NCBI RefSeq assembly: GCF_033449965.1
Contig: NZ_CP137761.1
Coordinates: 372,001 to 436,000, forward strand
Direction: 5' to 3'
Origin: Bacillus sp. T3
GTDB lineage: Bacteria > Bacillota > Bacilli > Bacillales > Cytobacillaceae
DNA length: 64,000 nucleotides
Part shown: in pieces, positions 53,253-63,473 of the stretch
How positions within the stretch are numbered: the stretch's first letter is position 1
How the letters are laid out: the number at the start of each line of letters is the position of its first letter
Made by a program: the position numbers and the translations under genes
Notes under the pieces: generated by a model
What the model was told of the DNA's origin: nothing
Database searches by the model: none
What the model saw: the letters and a program-made list of their open reading frames with translations, nothing else

Positions 53253-54612
53253 ATGTCCTTACTCAAACGTTTAAACGAAAAAAATCTCGTCTCTCCGAAA
53301 GTACAATCAGACGTTGAACAAATAATTGAAAAAAAAGAAACCAACAAAAAAACAAAGGACTATGGCCTGCGCAACCTGCTGCACAAGCACCTAATCACCG
53401 AAATAAAAAAGCAGTTCATCGAAGCCACCGATGACGAAATGGAAAAATTCATCGAGCAGGAAGCGATGAAATTCCTCAGTGAAGAAGGGGAGCGCCTCAC
53501 CTTCGAAGCCAAAAAGGACCTCGTCACCTCCGTGATGAACGAACTCATCGGCTTCGGCCCCATCACGCCGCTCCTAAACGACACCACTGTGTCCGAAATC
53601 ATGGTCAACGGCCCAAACCAAATCTATGTCGAACAAAACGGTAAGCTGCAACTCAGCGACTACACCTTCAGAGATGACGAACATGTCCTGCAGGTGATTG
53701 AAAAGATCGTTGCGCCGCTCGGCCGCCGCATTGATGAAAGTAGCCCAATGGTCGATGCCAGACTGCCCGATGGATCCCGCGTCAATGCCATCATTGCGCC
53801 ACTTTCACTCGATGGCCCGACAATTACAATAAGAAAATTTCCAAGCAAGCGGCTCCAAATCGAAGACTTAACAAACTTTGGCACCCTAACACCCGAAATG
53901 GCGCAATTTCTTGACACCTGCGTCAAAGCGCGGCTTAACATCTTCATCAGCGGTGGTACAGGCTCAGGTAAAACAACCTTGCTCAACGTCCTATCGAGCT
54001 TCATTCCGCATGACGAACGAATCGTCACAATCGAAGATGCTGCTGAACTTCAACTCTCGCAGGAACATGTTATCAGACTCGAAACGAAACCACCCAACAT
54101 CGAAGGGAAAGGGGCAATTTCGATCCGAGAACTCGTCAAAAACTCGCTTCGCATGCGGCCCGACCGAATTGTCATAGGCGAAATCCGTAGTGGCGAAGCT
54201 CTCGACATGCTCCAGGCGATGAACACCGGTCACGACGGCTCACTAGCGACCGGACATTCGAACTCGCCGCGCGACATGCTCGCCCGTCTCGAAACAATGG
54301 TGCTGATGGCCGGGCTTGATTTTCCAATAAGAGCGATTCGCTCCCAGGTCGCCAGCGCCATTGATCTCATCGTCCAACAATCACGGCTTAAGGACGGATC
54401 ACGTAAAATCACCCATATCACCGAAGTCGTTGGCATGGAGGGCGATACGATCACCCTGCAGGACATCTTTGTTTATAAACAAGACAACATTAACAAGGAT
54501 GGCAATGTCGTCGGCCGCTTCACACCGACCAGGCATCCGCCCGATGTGTGCCGGCCGAATCGAAAATCACGGAATCAATTTACCAAGTGAATGGTTCGAA
54601 GAGAGGTGGTAA
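53253..54612 (+). CDS. cpaF: TadA/CpaF secretion ATPase (frameshifted at C-terminus)
   Basis: 452 residues after correction. Hexameric motor for pilus assembly: Walker A SGGTGSGKTTLLNVL, Asp box TIEDAAELQL, Walker B RPDRIVIGEIRSGEALDML, His box TGHDGSLATGHSNS. The frame ends with a non-family tail at 54590; removing the A of CCAGG (54529-54533) restores TGIRPMCAGRIENHGINLPSEWFEERW and a stop at 54612, just before tadB. Confidence 0.94.
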
Positions 54613-54619
54613 AACAATC

Positions 54620-55591
54620 ATGCTATGGCTACTATTTATCGCACTAACTAGCCTGTTTGGGTCACTAGGAATGCTTTTCAAACCGAAAGGCAGTTTAGTC
54701 GACCGTCTGCACAAATTTTTCCCTATAGAAATCCAAGAAGAACAGGAAGAGGATGAGCAAACCGAAAAACGTCGACGCCTTAAATTTGACCTAACTGAAC
54801 TCAAAACCCTGCTCGCCAAACTATCAGGAAAATTTTTAACAAAGAAAAACTCTTCTAAATGGGAGCAAAAACTTGAAGCCGCCAATCTCCCGCTCAAAAC
54901 AGAAGAATTCACAGCAGTCAGAATTATGTCAGGTCTAGGTCTAGCTACAGCAACCACCATTCTAAAGCTGCCGCTAGCCATCATTTTCGTCGGTGCTATG
55001 CTAGGAAACCACCTGCCAGCAGTATACGTCAACCAAAAAATCAAAAAACGCCGCGCACGCTGCATGACTCAGCTGCCGCAGGCACTCGGTACAATGGCAA
55101 CATCAATGAAATCCGGGTACAGCTTCCTCCAGGCCATGCAAGTCATCGCCCAAGAAGTACCCGACCCAATCGGGACCGAATTCAAAAAAACACTGCGAGA
55201 AATCAATCTTGGTGTACCGCTCGAGGAAGCATTCGAAAACCTAATCACCCGTCTCCCGACCGACGACATTAAAATTGTTGCTAATGCAATCGTCATTCAA
55301 CGGTCAACAGGTGGCAACCTAACGCAAATTTTGGACACAATCCAAGAAACCATTACCGACCGTGTCCGCATCAAAGAAGAACTCCGAGCCCTAACGGCAC
55401 AAGGAAAAATGTCCGCCTGGATCATCTCCTTGCTCCCCGTCATCCTCGGTGTCATCCTAAATTTGATGAACCCGGAATACTTCCAGCCTATGCTCACCCA
55501 CCCGCTCGGCTGGACCTTCCTCGGCTTTGGCACCATCTCAGGCATCATCGGCTGGTTCGTCATCCAAAAAATCGTCAACATCGAGGTGTAA
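54620..55591 (+). CDS. tadB: TadB-like inner-membrane pilus protein
   Basis: About 323 residues; a T2SF (GspF-like) domain with SMKSGYSFLQAMQVIAQEVPDPIG...LGVPLEEAFENLITRLPTDDIKIVANAI, flanked by membrane helices. ATG 54620 follows AGAGGTGG. Platform protein with TadC. Confidence 0.93.
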   Translation: MLWLLFIALTSLFGSLGMLFKPKGSLVDRLHKFFPIEIQEEQEEDEQTEKRRRLKFDLTELKTLLAKLSGKFLTKKNSSKWEQKLEAANLPLKTEEFTAVRIMSGLGLATATTILKLPLAIIFVGAMLGNHLPAVYVNQKIKKRRARCMTQLPQALGTMATSMKSGYSFLQAMQVIAQEVPDPIGTEFKKTLREINLGVPLEEAFENLITRLPTDDIKIVANAIVIQRSTGGNLTQILDTIQETITDRVRIKEELRALTAQGKMSAWIISLLPVILGVILNLMNPEYFQPMLTHPLGWTFLGFGTISGIIGWFVIQKIVNIEV

Positions 55592-55594
55592 CCA

Positions 55595-56524
55595 ATGCTC
55601 TTATTTTTAAGTATCTTACTATTCGGCTTCACCACACTCATCATCTTTCTTATTTTTATAAAAATAGGGGAGGATAACCGCACCATCCAAAGAAGACTGA
55701 AGAACATCGGGCGTGAGCACCACCACCTTGTCGAACAAGAAATCGACGAAACAAAACAAAAAAAACCGCTCAAAGAGAGACTAATAGTCCCTCTCATCTC
55801 GTATATGCGCGGAGTCGTCAACAAACAAATGGGCAAGCAAAAACAAGCGGTTCTCGAAAAGAAGTTACACGAAGCAGGCACACCCTTCGGCCTTAAACCC
55901 GTCGATTTCCAACTGCTACAAATCGCTATGGCTTCCATCACATTTATAGCTTTCCTATTACTTTCTTCCATCGGCGGGAAAGAAACACTAAAAGGCGTAA
56001 TGTTCGCCCTAATTGCAGGTCTATTTGCTTTAGTCTATCCATCAATGTACTTAACCGCAAAAAAGAAAAAACGAATCAAAACAATCGAAAGGGAAATGCC
56101 CGACTTCTTCGACATGGTCAACGTCTCCATTGAAGCGGGCATGGGACTAGACGGAGCACTGAAACGAGTCTGCACCCAAATTCACGGTCCGCTAGCGGCA
56201 GAATTCAAACTAGCACTAGAAGATATGAAGCTAGGCAAATCACGAAAAAACGCATTTGAAGAACTCCGCGACCGCATTCCCTCCGAGTTCTTCAAGAGCG
56301 TCATCAATTCCATCATCCAAGCCGATCAAATGGGAATCGGCATGACTAAGGTCCTCCGGGCCCAAACTGAACGTATGCGAGAACAAAAAAAACAAGCCGT
56401 CAAAGAACAAGCCATGAAAGCACCCGTCAAAATGCTCATCCCCATGGTCCTGTTCATCTTCCCAACCCTATTCATCATTCTACTCGGCCCTGTTGTCATC
56501 AACCTCATCACCAAATGGATGTAA
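55595..56524 (+). CDS. tadC: TadC-like inner-membrane pilus protein
   Basis: 309 residues; second T2SF-domain protein (NVSIEAGMGLDGALKRVCTQIHGPLAAEFKLALEDMKLGKSRKNAFEELRDRIPSEFF). Follows tadB by three bases. The adjacent 90 bp carry the next micro-ORF. Confidence 0.93.
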   Translation: MLLFLSILLFGFTTLIIFLIFIKIGEDNRTIQRRLKNIGREHHHLVEQEIDETKQKKPLKERLIVPLISYMRGVVNKQMGKQKQAVLEKKLHEAGTPFGLKPVDFQLLQIAMASITFIAFLLLSSIGGKETLKGVMFALIAGLFALVYPSMYLTAKKKKRIKTIEREMPDFFDMVNVSIEAGMGLDGALKRVCTQIHGPLAAEFKLALEDMKLGKSRKNAFEELRDRIPSEFFKSVINSIIQADQMGIGMTKVLRAQTERMREQKKQAVKEQAMKAPVKMLIPMVLFIFPTLFIILLGPVVINLITKWM

Positions 56525-56614
56525 GAAGCGGGGGTGGGACTATAAATGTTCCTTGAATCCATATATAATAAACATGCTGACTAACTTGTTATTTTTACAG
56601 TGGAGGGAACCCAA

Positions 56615-56734
56615 TTGAACTGGATGTCAAAAATGAATAAAAAACCGATAATACTCGCCATCATCATCATTTTCATCATCGCCGCACTACTCGACCTAAA
56701 ATACGAAGGACTACTCTATCAACTACTACGTTAA
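56615..56734 (+). CDS. 39-residue membrane microprotein after tadC
   Basis: TTG start 56615 with GGAGGGAA upstream. Product: a short basic N-terminus (NWMSKMNKK), one hydrophobic helix (PIILAIIIIFIIAALLDL) and a short tail. Same strand and 90 bp after tadC, so it may be a cotranscribed accessory. No family recognised; it is too short for standard gene callers. Confidence 0.5.
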   Translation: MNWMSKMNKKPIILAIIIIFIIAALLDLKYEGLLYQLLR

Positions 56735-56771
56735 CACAAATATAGAACACACTTCATCACAGTAAAGCAGT

Positions 56772-56786
56772 GGGGGACTGTCCCCC
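56772..56786. repeat. GGGGGACTGTCCCCC palindrome
   Basis: Single copy with the flanks AGTAAAGCAGT and GCTGCTTTACTGCGTTAAAGC, making a ~33-bp near-perfect hairpin after the tad locus. Confidence 0.82.
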
Positions 56787-56909
56787 GCTGCTTTACTGCG
56801 TTAAAGCCCATCCTCACTTAACAAAAAATGATTAAATTTCCATATTATACATATTTATTTTTCCGCTATCCATAATAAACGTTAGAGTACTGAATTTAGG
56901 AGATTAGGG

Positions 56910-58770
56910 ATGCGCAAAAGGATGAGGAAGCCAATTACGCTTCAATCATTAATAAACAAATCAAGAAATGAACAACAGCAAAGCAGGCAAGCTCAACAGC
57001 AGAGTGGGCAAACCCAGCAGCAAAGCAGCCAAACCGAGCAACACCAAAACACTCAATCCGAGCAACACCATAACGCCGAAACCCAGCAAAAGCAAAGCAA
57101 TCCTGGGATCCAACCCACAAACGAAACCGAAAAACTTTCAAAAGATTTAAATCAAAACTTATCAAACCTAAAGTCGATTTATGAAAATTGTTCAGATATT
57201 GTGTTTCGTTGTTTTCAAACAAAAGGGTTCGGTCAGGCAGCATTGATCTTTTTTGAAGGTTTATCCAACATTGAGGAGATTAATAACCAAGTCCTTGCCA
57301 AACTAATGAATGCTGCAGGTGAACAGGGGTCATCAAATCAAATGACCTCCGCTTCCGATTGGAACCACCAAGCGCAAAACGGCACCCAAGAATTAAGCCA
57401 AAGTCCGGGTCGAAGCAGCACAGACGATCACAACCAAAGCGCAAACAAAGCACAATCACGATCACAATCGTATGCACAAACAAAATCACAACCACCCTTC
57501 AATCCTGAAAAAATACTATCGATATCGAGCATTAGCAACGTCAACACTTTAACCGACGTAATCGACCAGGTCTCTACCGGAAATCCAGTCCTCCTGATTG
57601 AGCAACAGGACGTAGGATATGGCCTCGGCTTAGCCAAATGGGAAAAAAGACCGATTGAGGAACCGACAGCAGAAACTGTGATTCGTGGGCCGCGGGAAGG
57701 ATTTATCGAATCGAGCGCCACAAACACCGCCTTGCTGCGGCGAAAAATAAGAAGTCCGCAATTTAAAACAAAAAAGCTGGAGGTTGGTCGCCTAACCAAA
57801 ACCGAAATTATCATCTCTTATATTGAAGGCGTTGCGGACCCAACCCTCATCACGGAGGTCGAAAACAGAATCAGCCGCATCGACACGGATGGCATCTTGG
57901 AAAGCGGCTATCTCGAGGATTATATTGAAGACGATCCCTATTCACCCTTTCCGCAAGTATTAAATACAGAACGGACCGATGTGGTGACATCCTACTTAAT
58001 GGAGGGGCATGTGGCAATCATTACGGATGGGACGCCCTTTGCGTTGGTGGTGCCGACAACGTTTTATTCGCTGATGCAGTCGGCAGAGGATTACTATCAA
58101 CGTCCAATTTTAAGTACAATGATTCGTTGGCTCCGCTTTTTATTTATAGTTATTTCGTTAATGCTTCCATCCCTGTATGTTGCTGTTTTAACCTACCATC
58201 ATGAAATGGTCCCGACTTCATTGCTCATAAGCATGGCGGCATCAAGGGAACCGATTCCGTTTCCCGCAATAATCGAGGCGCTGTCGATGGAGATTATGTT
58301 TGAAATTTTGCGGGAAGCAGGGATTCGTTTGCCGAAGCAGGTAGGTTCAGCGGTTAGTATTGTCGGAGCACTGGTCATTGGACAAGCGGCCGTTGAAGCC
58401 GGAATTGTTTCAGCACCGATGGTCATGGTCGTCGCCGTCACCGGAATTGCATCGTTTGCGATACCAAGATATAACGCGGGCTTTGCGTTACGAATGCTGA
58501 GATTTCCAATGCTTTTACTTGCTGGATTTTTAGGATTCTTGGGAATCATGCTTGGGGTGATTGTCATCGTTATTCACTTATGCACCTTGCGATCGTTCGG
58601 CGTACCATACTTGTCACCCATCGCTCCAATGAAAGGCAGCGAAATGAAGGACGTATTTATGCGACTGCCAAGATGGGCACAGGATGCTCGACCACATTTA
58701 ACCAGGTGCGTACAATAAATATCGCCAAGCGCCAAATCAGCAACCTCAACCTTCAAAAGGTGGTGATTAA
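56910..58770 (+). CDS. GerA family germinant receptor subunit A with Gln-rich extension (frameshifted at C-terminus)
   Basis: 619 residues after correction. Spore inner-membrane receptor subunit: GerA core from about residue 205 (DVIDQVSTGNPVLLIEQQ..., VVTSYLMEGHVAIITDGTPFALVVPT, SLLISMAASREPIPFPAIIEALSMEIMFEILREAGIRLP). Residues ~20-70 are Gln/Ser/His-rich repeats and ~145-200 Ser/Gln/Asn-rich, unlike standard GerAA. The frame breaks at CCAGG (58702-58706); removing the A gives TGAYNKYRQAPNQQPQPSKGGD and a stop at 58768-58770, one base before gerB. Ligand unknown. Confidence 0.92.
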
Positions 58771-58771
58771 C

Positions 58772-59896
58772 ATGATCGAAAGAGGAAGAATCTCATCGTT
58801 TCAATTGGCGGTCATGATGAACCCAACGATTATCGCCACAGCACTACTGATTATCCCGTCCATCACAGCGGCAAAAGCCGAACGGGATATGTGGCTATCC
58901 CAGGTTTGGGGCTCACTCATGGGCCATCTCGCCGTATTGTTGGCCATTCTCTTACATAAACACTATCCGAATCTGACTGTCATCGAATACGCCCAGCAAA
59001 TTGTCGGCAAGATTCCAGGTAAGCTCATCGGCATTGGCTATATCTTTACCTACCTCCACGTAAATGGAATTATTTTACGAGAATATGGAGAATTTATCGC
59101 AGGGAGTTTTTTGTTTAAAACACCTATGACGGTGATTCTTGGCAGCATGGCTCTCGTCTGTGCCTTTTCCGTTCGCGGTGGGCTCGAGACGATTGCAAGG
59201 ACTGCCCAGCATTTTGTGCCAATGGTCATCACCCTTTGGCTCATCATTGTGATTTTTCTGCTTGGAGATTTAAAGGTTGAAAACATGTTTCCGATGTTTG
59301 AAAACGGGATTACGCCTTCGATGATGGGGGCAACCACTCCGGGTGCTTGGTTCAGCGAATATTTTCTGATCGCCTTCATCCTGCCGTATATCAATGACCG
59401 GGAAAAGGCAACGAAATGGGCGAACATTTCCGTCATCAGCGTCCTATTTATTCTAGTCTTAACCAACTTAGTCGCCTTACTAGTTTTCGGAGAAATCACC
59501 TCCGATCTGATGTATCCCGTGATGAACGCAGCACGATACGTCAGCATTGCTGAATTTTTCCAGCATCTAGAATCAGTGGTCATGGCGATTTGGATTTTAG
59601 GAACCTTTATCAAAATATCCGTCTTTTATTACGTATTGGCTCTAGGATTCGCCCAGCTCCTCAACCTGTCCGAATACAAAACAATGGTCCTGCCACTGGG
59701 CTTCCTATTAGTCTGTGTAGCAATGTGGTCAGCTCCGAATCTAACAGCCTTAAAGGAATTCCTAGGAACAGCCCTAGTATTTTATTTAATTTTCATGCAC
59801 ATTGTCCTCCCAGGCATCCTATTACTCATCACCTTGATCCGCAAAAAAATAAACCGCAAACTACAGGGGTCAAAAGATGAACAGCCTTCTTTTTAA
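58772..59896 (+). CDS. GerB family germinant receptor subunit B
   Basis: 374 residues, about ten membrane helices, amino-acid-permease-like fold. Start ATG 58772 (MIERGRISSFQLAVMMNPTIIATALLIIP) with AAGGTGGTG upstream in gerA. The B subunit binds germinants in Bacillus receptors. Overlaps gerC by 20 bp. Confidence 0.94.
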   Translation: MIERGRISSFQLAVMMNPTIIATALLIIPSITAAKAERDMWLSQVWGSLMGHLAVLLAILLHKHYPNLTVIEYAQQIVGKIPGKLIGIGYIFTYLHVNGIILREYGEFIAGSFLFKTPMTVILGSMALVCAFSVRGGLETIARTAQHFVPMVITLWLIIVIFLLGDLKVENMFPMFENGITPSMMGATTPGAWFSEYFLIAFILPYINDREKATKWANISVISVLFILVLTNLVALLVFGEITSDLMYPVMNAARYVSIAEFFQHLESVVMAIWILGTFIKISVFYYVLALGFAQLLNLSEYKTMVLPLGFLLVCVAMWSAPNLTALKEFLGTALVFYLIFMHIVLPGILLLITLIRKKINRKLQGSKDEQPSF

Positions 59897-61084
59897 TAAA
59901 ATAGGGAAGAGATTCGCTCTGATTATGGTGTGGGTGGTTCCCATTCTGTTAACAGGCTGTTGGGACCGAAGAGAAATCAACGATGTAGCCATTGTTTTAA
60001 GCACCGGAATTGATTACATCAACGAGAATGAAATCGAGCTTTCCGCTGAAATCGTGATCCCGGAAGCTTTTTCTGCCTTCAGAAAAGAAGGGGGAATCCG
60101 GGTGCGAGAGCAACATTCGTTGAAACAGCAACCGGAGAAACAATCGCTGCAGCTAGGACAAAAATGCAGGAAAAAATCGCTAGAACCCTGTTCTGGGGCC
60201 ATGCCGACGCCACCGTATTTGGCGAAAAGATGGCCAAAAAAGGCATCAGAGAACATCTGGATTTTTTTGCCCGTACACTGGATGCTCGGTTAAGAAACAA
60301 GGTGTTCGTTTGTGAAGGCGAGGCAAAGGATTTTCTCCCGAGCGTCCCGCACTTGGAGGACAGCGCGTCCGATACGCTCAATGAGCTATCACAATTTCAA
60401 ATCAGCATGGATGTGACGATGAGCCAGTTAATGCAAATGATGTCCAATGAAACAGGAGGGGCACTCTTGCCATACGTGAAGACAGAAACTTCAAAGGGAA
60501 AAGGAAAAATGAAGGGGAAAACGCAATTAGCACTAAACGGTGTCGCCGTTTTTGAGGAAGACAAAATGATCGAAAGGCTGGATGATTCGCTTACGAGAGG
60601 GATACTCTGGGTTCGAGATGAAGTAGACTTCGCCACAATAACCGCTGATGTCGATGACGAAAACGGAAAGATCACATCATTCTTGATTCGTTCCCATACA
60701 AAGCTCATCCCAAACATCAAGAATGGAAAATGGAGCATCACAATCCAATGCAAAACGGAAGATGACCTCGTTCAAAATGCCAGTACGTTAGACATTCGCA
60801 AATCTGAGACGATTCAAATGATTGAAAAAAAATTAGAAGAAAGGCTGGAAACCCGGATCAAACAAACCGTCGAAAGGGTCCAACAGGATTTGCAAGTCGA
60901 CGTCTTAAAATTTAACCGAGCCTTTCAGCGCAAGTATCCAAAAGCGTGGAAGCAAGCAAAGGCAGACTGGAAGGACATATATCCCGATATCGAAGTGAGC
61001 TATGACATTACGGTAAAAGTATTAAGACCTGGACTATCAACAGAACCAACAGCAGTTCCAGACAAAGAGGTGAAAGGAAAATGA
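59877..61084 (+). CDS. Ger(x)C family lipoprotein subunit C (frameshifted here)
   Basis: 402 residues after correction. Lipobox LLTGCWDRREINDVAIVLSTGIDY. The second frame carries MQEKIARTLFWGHADATVFGEKMAKKGIREHLDFF and the C-terminal domain. The join is a five-G run (60090-60094); one extra G reads KEGGNPGARATFVETATGET. It anchors the receptor on the outer face of the spore inner membrane. Confidence 0.93.
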
Positions 61085-61305
61085 AAGTAGGCTTCATTCT
61101 CCTGGTAACAATCATCATATTGTGTATGTTTCTTTACGAATGGCCCAAAATGCAACGGAAGCAGGGCAAGGAGAAAAAAATCTTCTTACTTTTGCTCATC
61201 ACTGGCTGGATTCTAGCCACCATTCTCCTCTTCTTCCCAACCATTCCAGGCCCAACCCAACTAGTAGCTTATCTATTCAAGCCATGGTCCAAATACTTGA
61301 GTTAG
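61081..61305 (+). CDS. Two-helix germinant-receptor D-subunit-like protein
   Basis: 74 residues, two membrane helices (about 3-19 and 33-52) separated by the basic loop KMQRKQGKEKK. ATGA overlap with gerC. Small two-helix D proteins encoded with gerA-type operons are known to modulate germination rates; size, topology and position fit. Confidence 0.75.
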   Translation: MKVGFILLVTIIILCMFLYEWPKMQRKQGKEKKIFLLLLITGWILATILLFFPTIPGPTQLVAYLFKPWSKYLS

Positions 61306-61359
61306 CAGGAGTAGGGGGAGGGTTCTTCGGAAGCAGAAGAACCGCCCTTTGCACCTAAC

Positions 61360-61863
61360 TTAATCCGTTTTTTTTAATATCGTTTTACGGATAAATGGAA
61401 CGACCCAGTAGTCTAAGCCATATTTCCCTGCATTAAACCCAGCGAACAGGATGATGAACCCTAAGAAAATATCGGTTGGGTTGTGGGATACGGTTCCAGC
61501 TAAGAAAAATGAAAAGTTCATGACTAATCCAAAGAGCATGGCTGCAGTTGTTAAGCAACCAAGAATTAAACCAAGTCCAATTAAGAATTCCCCTAATGGA
61601 ACAATCGTGTTAAAGAAATCAACATGTGGGAGAGCAACATTTTCTAAGAAATGGACATACCAGCTATAAACCACATGGCCGTCCGGTCCTTTGACTGGAT
61701 TAGCGATAGCGTTCTTCAAATATCCTGTTGCATCGAAGCCTCCTCCAGTTAACTTTTCCCAGCCTGCTGTTAACCAGGAGTAACCAAGATAAAGTCGAAG
61801 CAATGTTAAAAGCACAGCAGCAATTTTATTCTCTCGTAAAAAGCCAACTACCAAATCAAACAT
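61360..61863 (-). CDS. DoxX family membrane protein (copy 3)
   Basis: 167 residues; the same four-helix DoxX core as copies 1 and 2 (GEFLIGLGLILGCLTTAAMLFGLVMNFSFF) but more diverged (MFDLVVGFLRENKIAAVLLTLL start). Convergent with the ger operon; a weak stem GGTTCTTC/GAAGAACC (61321-61343) separates them. Its upstream region lacks the TGAACNNATTGTTACAT block of the other two. Confidence 0.87.
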   Translation of the reverse strand: MFDLVVGFLRENKIAAVLLTLLRLYLGYSWLTAGWEKLTGGGFDATGYLKNAIANPVKGPDGHVVYSWYVHFLENVALPHVDFFNTIVPLGEFLIGLGLILGCLTTAAMLFGLVMNFSFFLAGTVSHNPTDIFLGFIILFAGFNAGKYGLDYWVVPFIRKTILKKTD

Positions 61864-61986
61864 CTCCCTTTAAAATAAATAAAATTCGGTTGTAATTATT
61901 CAGCAACCAATTAATTCACACTGTAGTATATAAAAAAATTAAAATAACGTGATGAGATATTCCGTATATTTCCAAATTTTAACGCA

Positions 61987-62019
61987 TTAAAGCGCTGGGG
62001 GACTGTCCCCCAGCGCTTT
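61987..62019. repeat. GGGGGACTGTCCCCC palindrome, extended
   Basis: Core 61997-62011 inside a 33-bp near-perfect palindrome with arms TAAAGCGCTGGGGG / CCCCCAGCGCTTTA, the longest of the family here, then CTGCGTTAAA. Confidence 0.88.
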
Positions 62020-62049
62020 ACTGCGTTAAACACCACTAGCTCCTTAACC

Positions 62050-62811
62050 TCATTCCGCATAAACAATCGCATCAAAGCCAGCTGCTCTTGCTTTAGCAGC
62101 AAGGGAATCCGCATTTTCTTTCGAAGAGAACGCGCCGATTTGAACCTTGTATAGGCCATCTCTTAGTAGAACAACGGCATCAAATCCTTTTGCCTTGGCT
62201 TCTGTTGCAAGGTTGTCCGCATTCGCTTTAACACTAAAAGCCCCGATTTGAACCTTATACAGAACAGTTGGCTTTTTCGTTAAATTGAAAGCTCGTGCTA
62301 ATCCATTCGCGTGACCTCTAGCAATTGTCGTTAAGAAAGCACCTGATTTTAATTTGCTAGCATCAGTGCTATTATCAATAAATCCATTTTCAGTTAACAT
62401 GGCTGGCATATTTGATTCTCGTAACACGTGGAAGTCTGCTGTTTTTTTACCTCGGTTTGCAAAATCTACTACCTTAACAATTTCATCGTGGATGATCGTT
62501 TGATAGGTGGTCGTCGGGGCTCCAACTCCCGGGTAAATATAGCTTTCAAAGCCTGTCCCTCCACCAGAATTAATATGGATGGACATATAAAAGTCTGCTC
62601 CCCAATTGTTGGCTGCAGTCGTTCTTTCACTTAAACTAACAGTCTGATCGCCTGTCCGACTCATGAGGAGTGATACGCCATCATATTCATTTAATAGAAT
62701 ATTTTGTAGAGTAGTGGCAATTTGTAACGTAAGATTTTTCTCCTGCAATCCATTTCCGATTGCGCCAGGATCTGACCCGCCATGCCCAGGATCAATAAAA
62801 ATTTTCACCAT
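62050..62811 (-). CDS. N-acetylmuramoyl-L-alanine amidase with two SPOR repeats, CwlC-like
   Basis: 253 residues without a signal peptide. Amidase_3 domain: FIDPGHGGSDPGAIGNGLQEKNLTL (His and Glu zinc ligands), FYMSIHINSGGG and MLTENGFIDN (catalytic Glu). Then two copies of the SPOR unit (LYKVQIGAFSxKxNADxLAxxAKAxGFDA). Domain order, absence of a signal and MVKIFIDPGHGG match CwlC, the late mother-cell-lysis amidase. ATG 62811 is nine nt after GGAGGTGA; 62817 is also possible. Confidence 0.9.
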   Translation of the reverse strand: MVKIFIDPGHGGSDPGAIGNGLQEKNLTLQIATTLQNILLNEYDGVSLLMSRTGDQTVSLSERTTAANNWGADFYMSIHINSGGGTGFESYIYPGVGAPTTTYQTIIHDEIVKVVDFANRGKKTADFHVLRESNMPAMLTENGFIDNSTDASKLKSGAFLTTIARGHANGLARAFNLTKKPTVLYKVQIGAFSVKANADNLATEAKAKGFDAVVLLRDGLYKVQIGAFSSKENADSLAAKARAAGFDAIVYAE

Positions 62812-62977
62812 TTTCATTCATCACCTCCCATATTAAACTATGAGAAATCGGCGCTAATTGATTGGACAAAAGAGAAAATATTTACCGCGTTAATGTACAC
62901 AGTGTGATTGGGGCAATCTCTATAAAAATAACCCTAACTTTGTAGAAATCAGAGGGGAAGCGGAGCTGCTCTCTCCT

Positions 62978-63095
62978 TGTGACAAAATCAACATTGACCG
63001 ATAAATTTGCAAAACCGACCGATAAATCCAGAATGACGGCCGATAAAAACCAAAATGCGACCGATAAAAATCTAATAACCACCGATAAAACCGTC
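62978..63095 (+). repeat. CGATAAA five-unit phased element (copy D1)
   Basis: Cores at 62999, 63020, 63041, 63062 and 63083: four intervals of 21 bp. Leader CTTGTGACAAAATCAACATTG. The inter-core bases differ from the other copies (no AATAGGG), so this is a diverged variant. Confidence 0.8.
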
Positions 63096-63151
63096 CCTAG
63101 CCTCGCCCCCTTGAAAATTACCTTTTTTATGAACCCCCTAACCTGGAATCT

Positions 63152-63270
63152 CCTTGTGACATATTCCACTTTGACCGATAAACTGTGAAATAAGGTCGAT
63201 AAATTCAAAATAGGGCCGATAAACGGTGAAATAGGGCCGATAAATCAGCAAATAAGGTCGATAAACTCGC
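63152..63270 (+). repeat. CGATAAA five-unit phased element (copy D2)
   Basis: Cores at 63176, 63197, 63217, 63238 and 63259, spacing 21, 20, 21, 21 bp. Leader CTTGTGACATATTCCACTTTG. Between the amidase gene and the transporter start; D1 and D2 begin 177 bp apart with the same leader. Confidence 0.87.
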
Positions 63271-63473
63271 TCCGCTTCAACCACCAAAAATATGAAATTA
63301 AGTCCCTAACAAACCTAAGTCAGAGAAAAAATGTTATAGTAACATACAAACAGGTAGTTTCTTAGGTAAGCACAGTTTAAAAGCAATCGGTAGTAAATAA
63401 AATTTTCATCAACCGTTAGATAAAATAGATCAGACTTTTTTTAAAAAAATTATGAACAGGTAGGGAGAACAAA

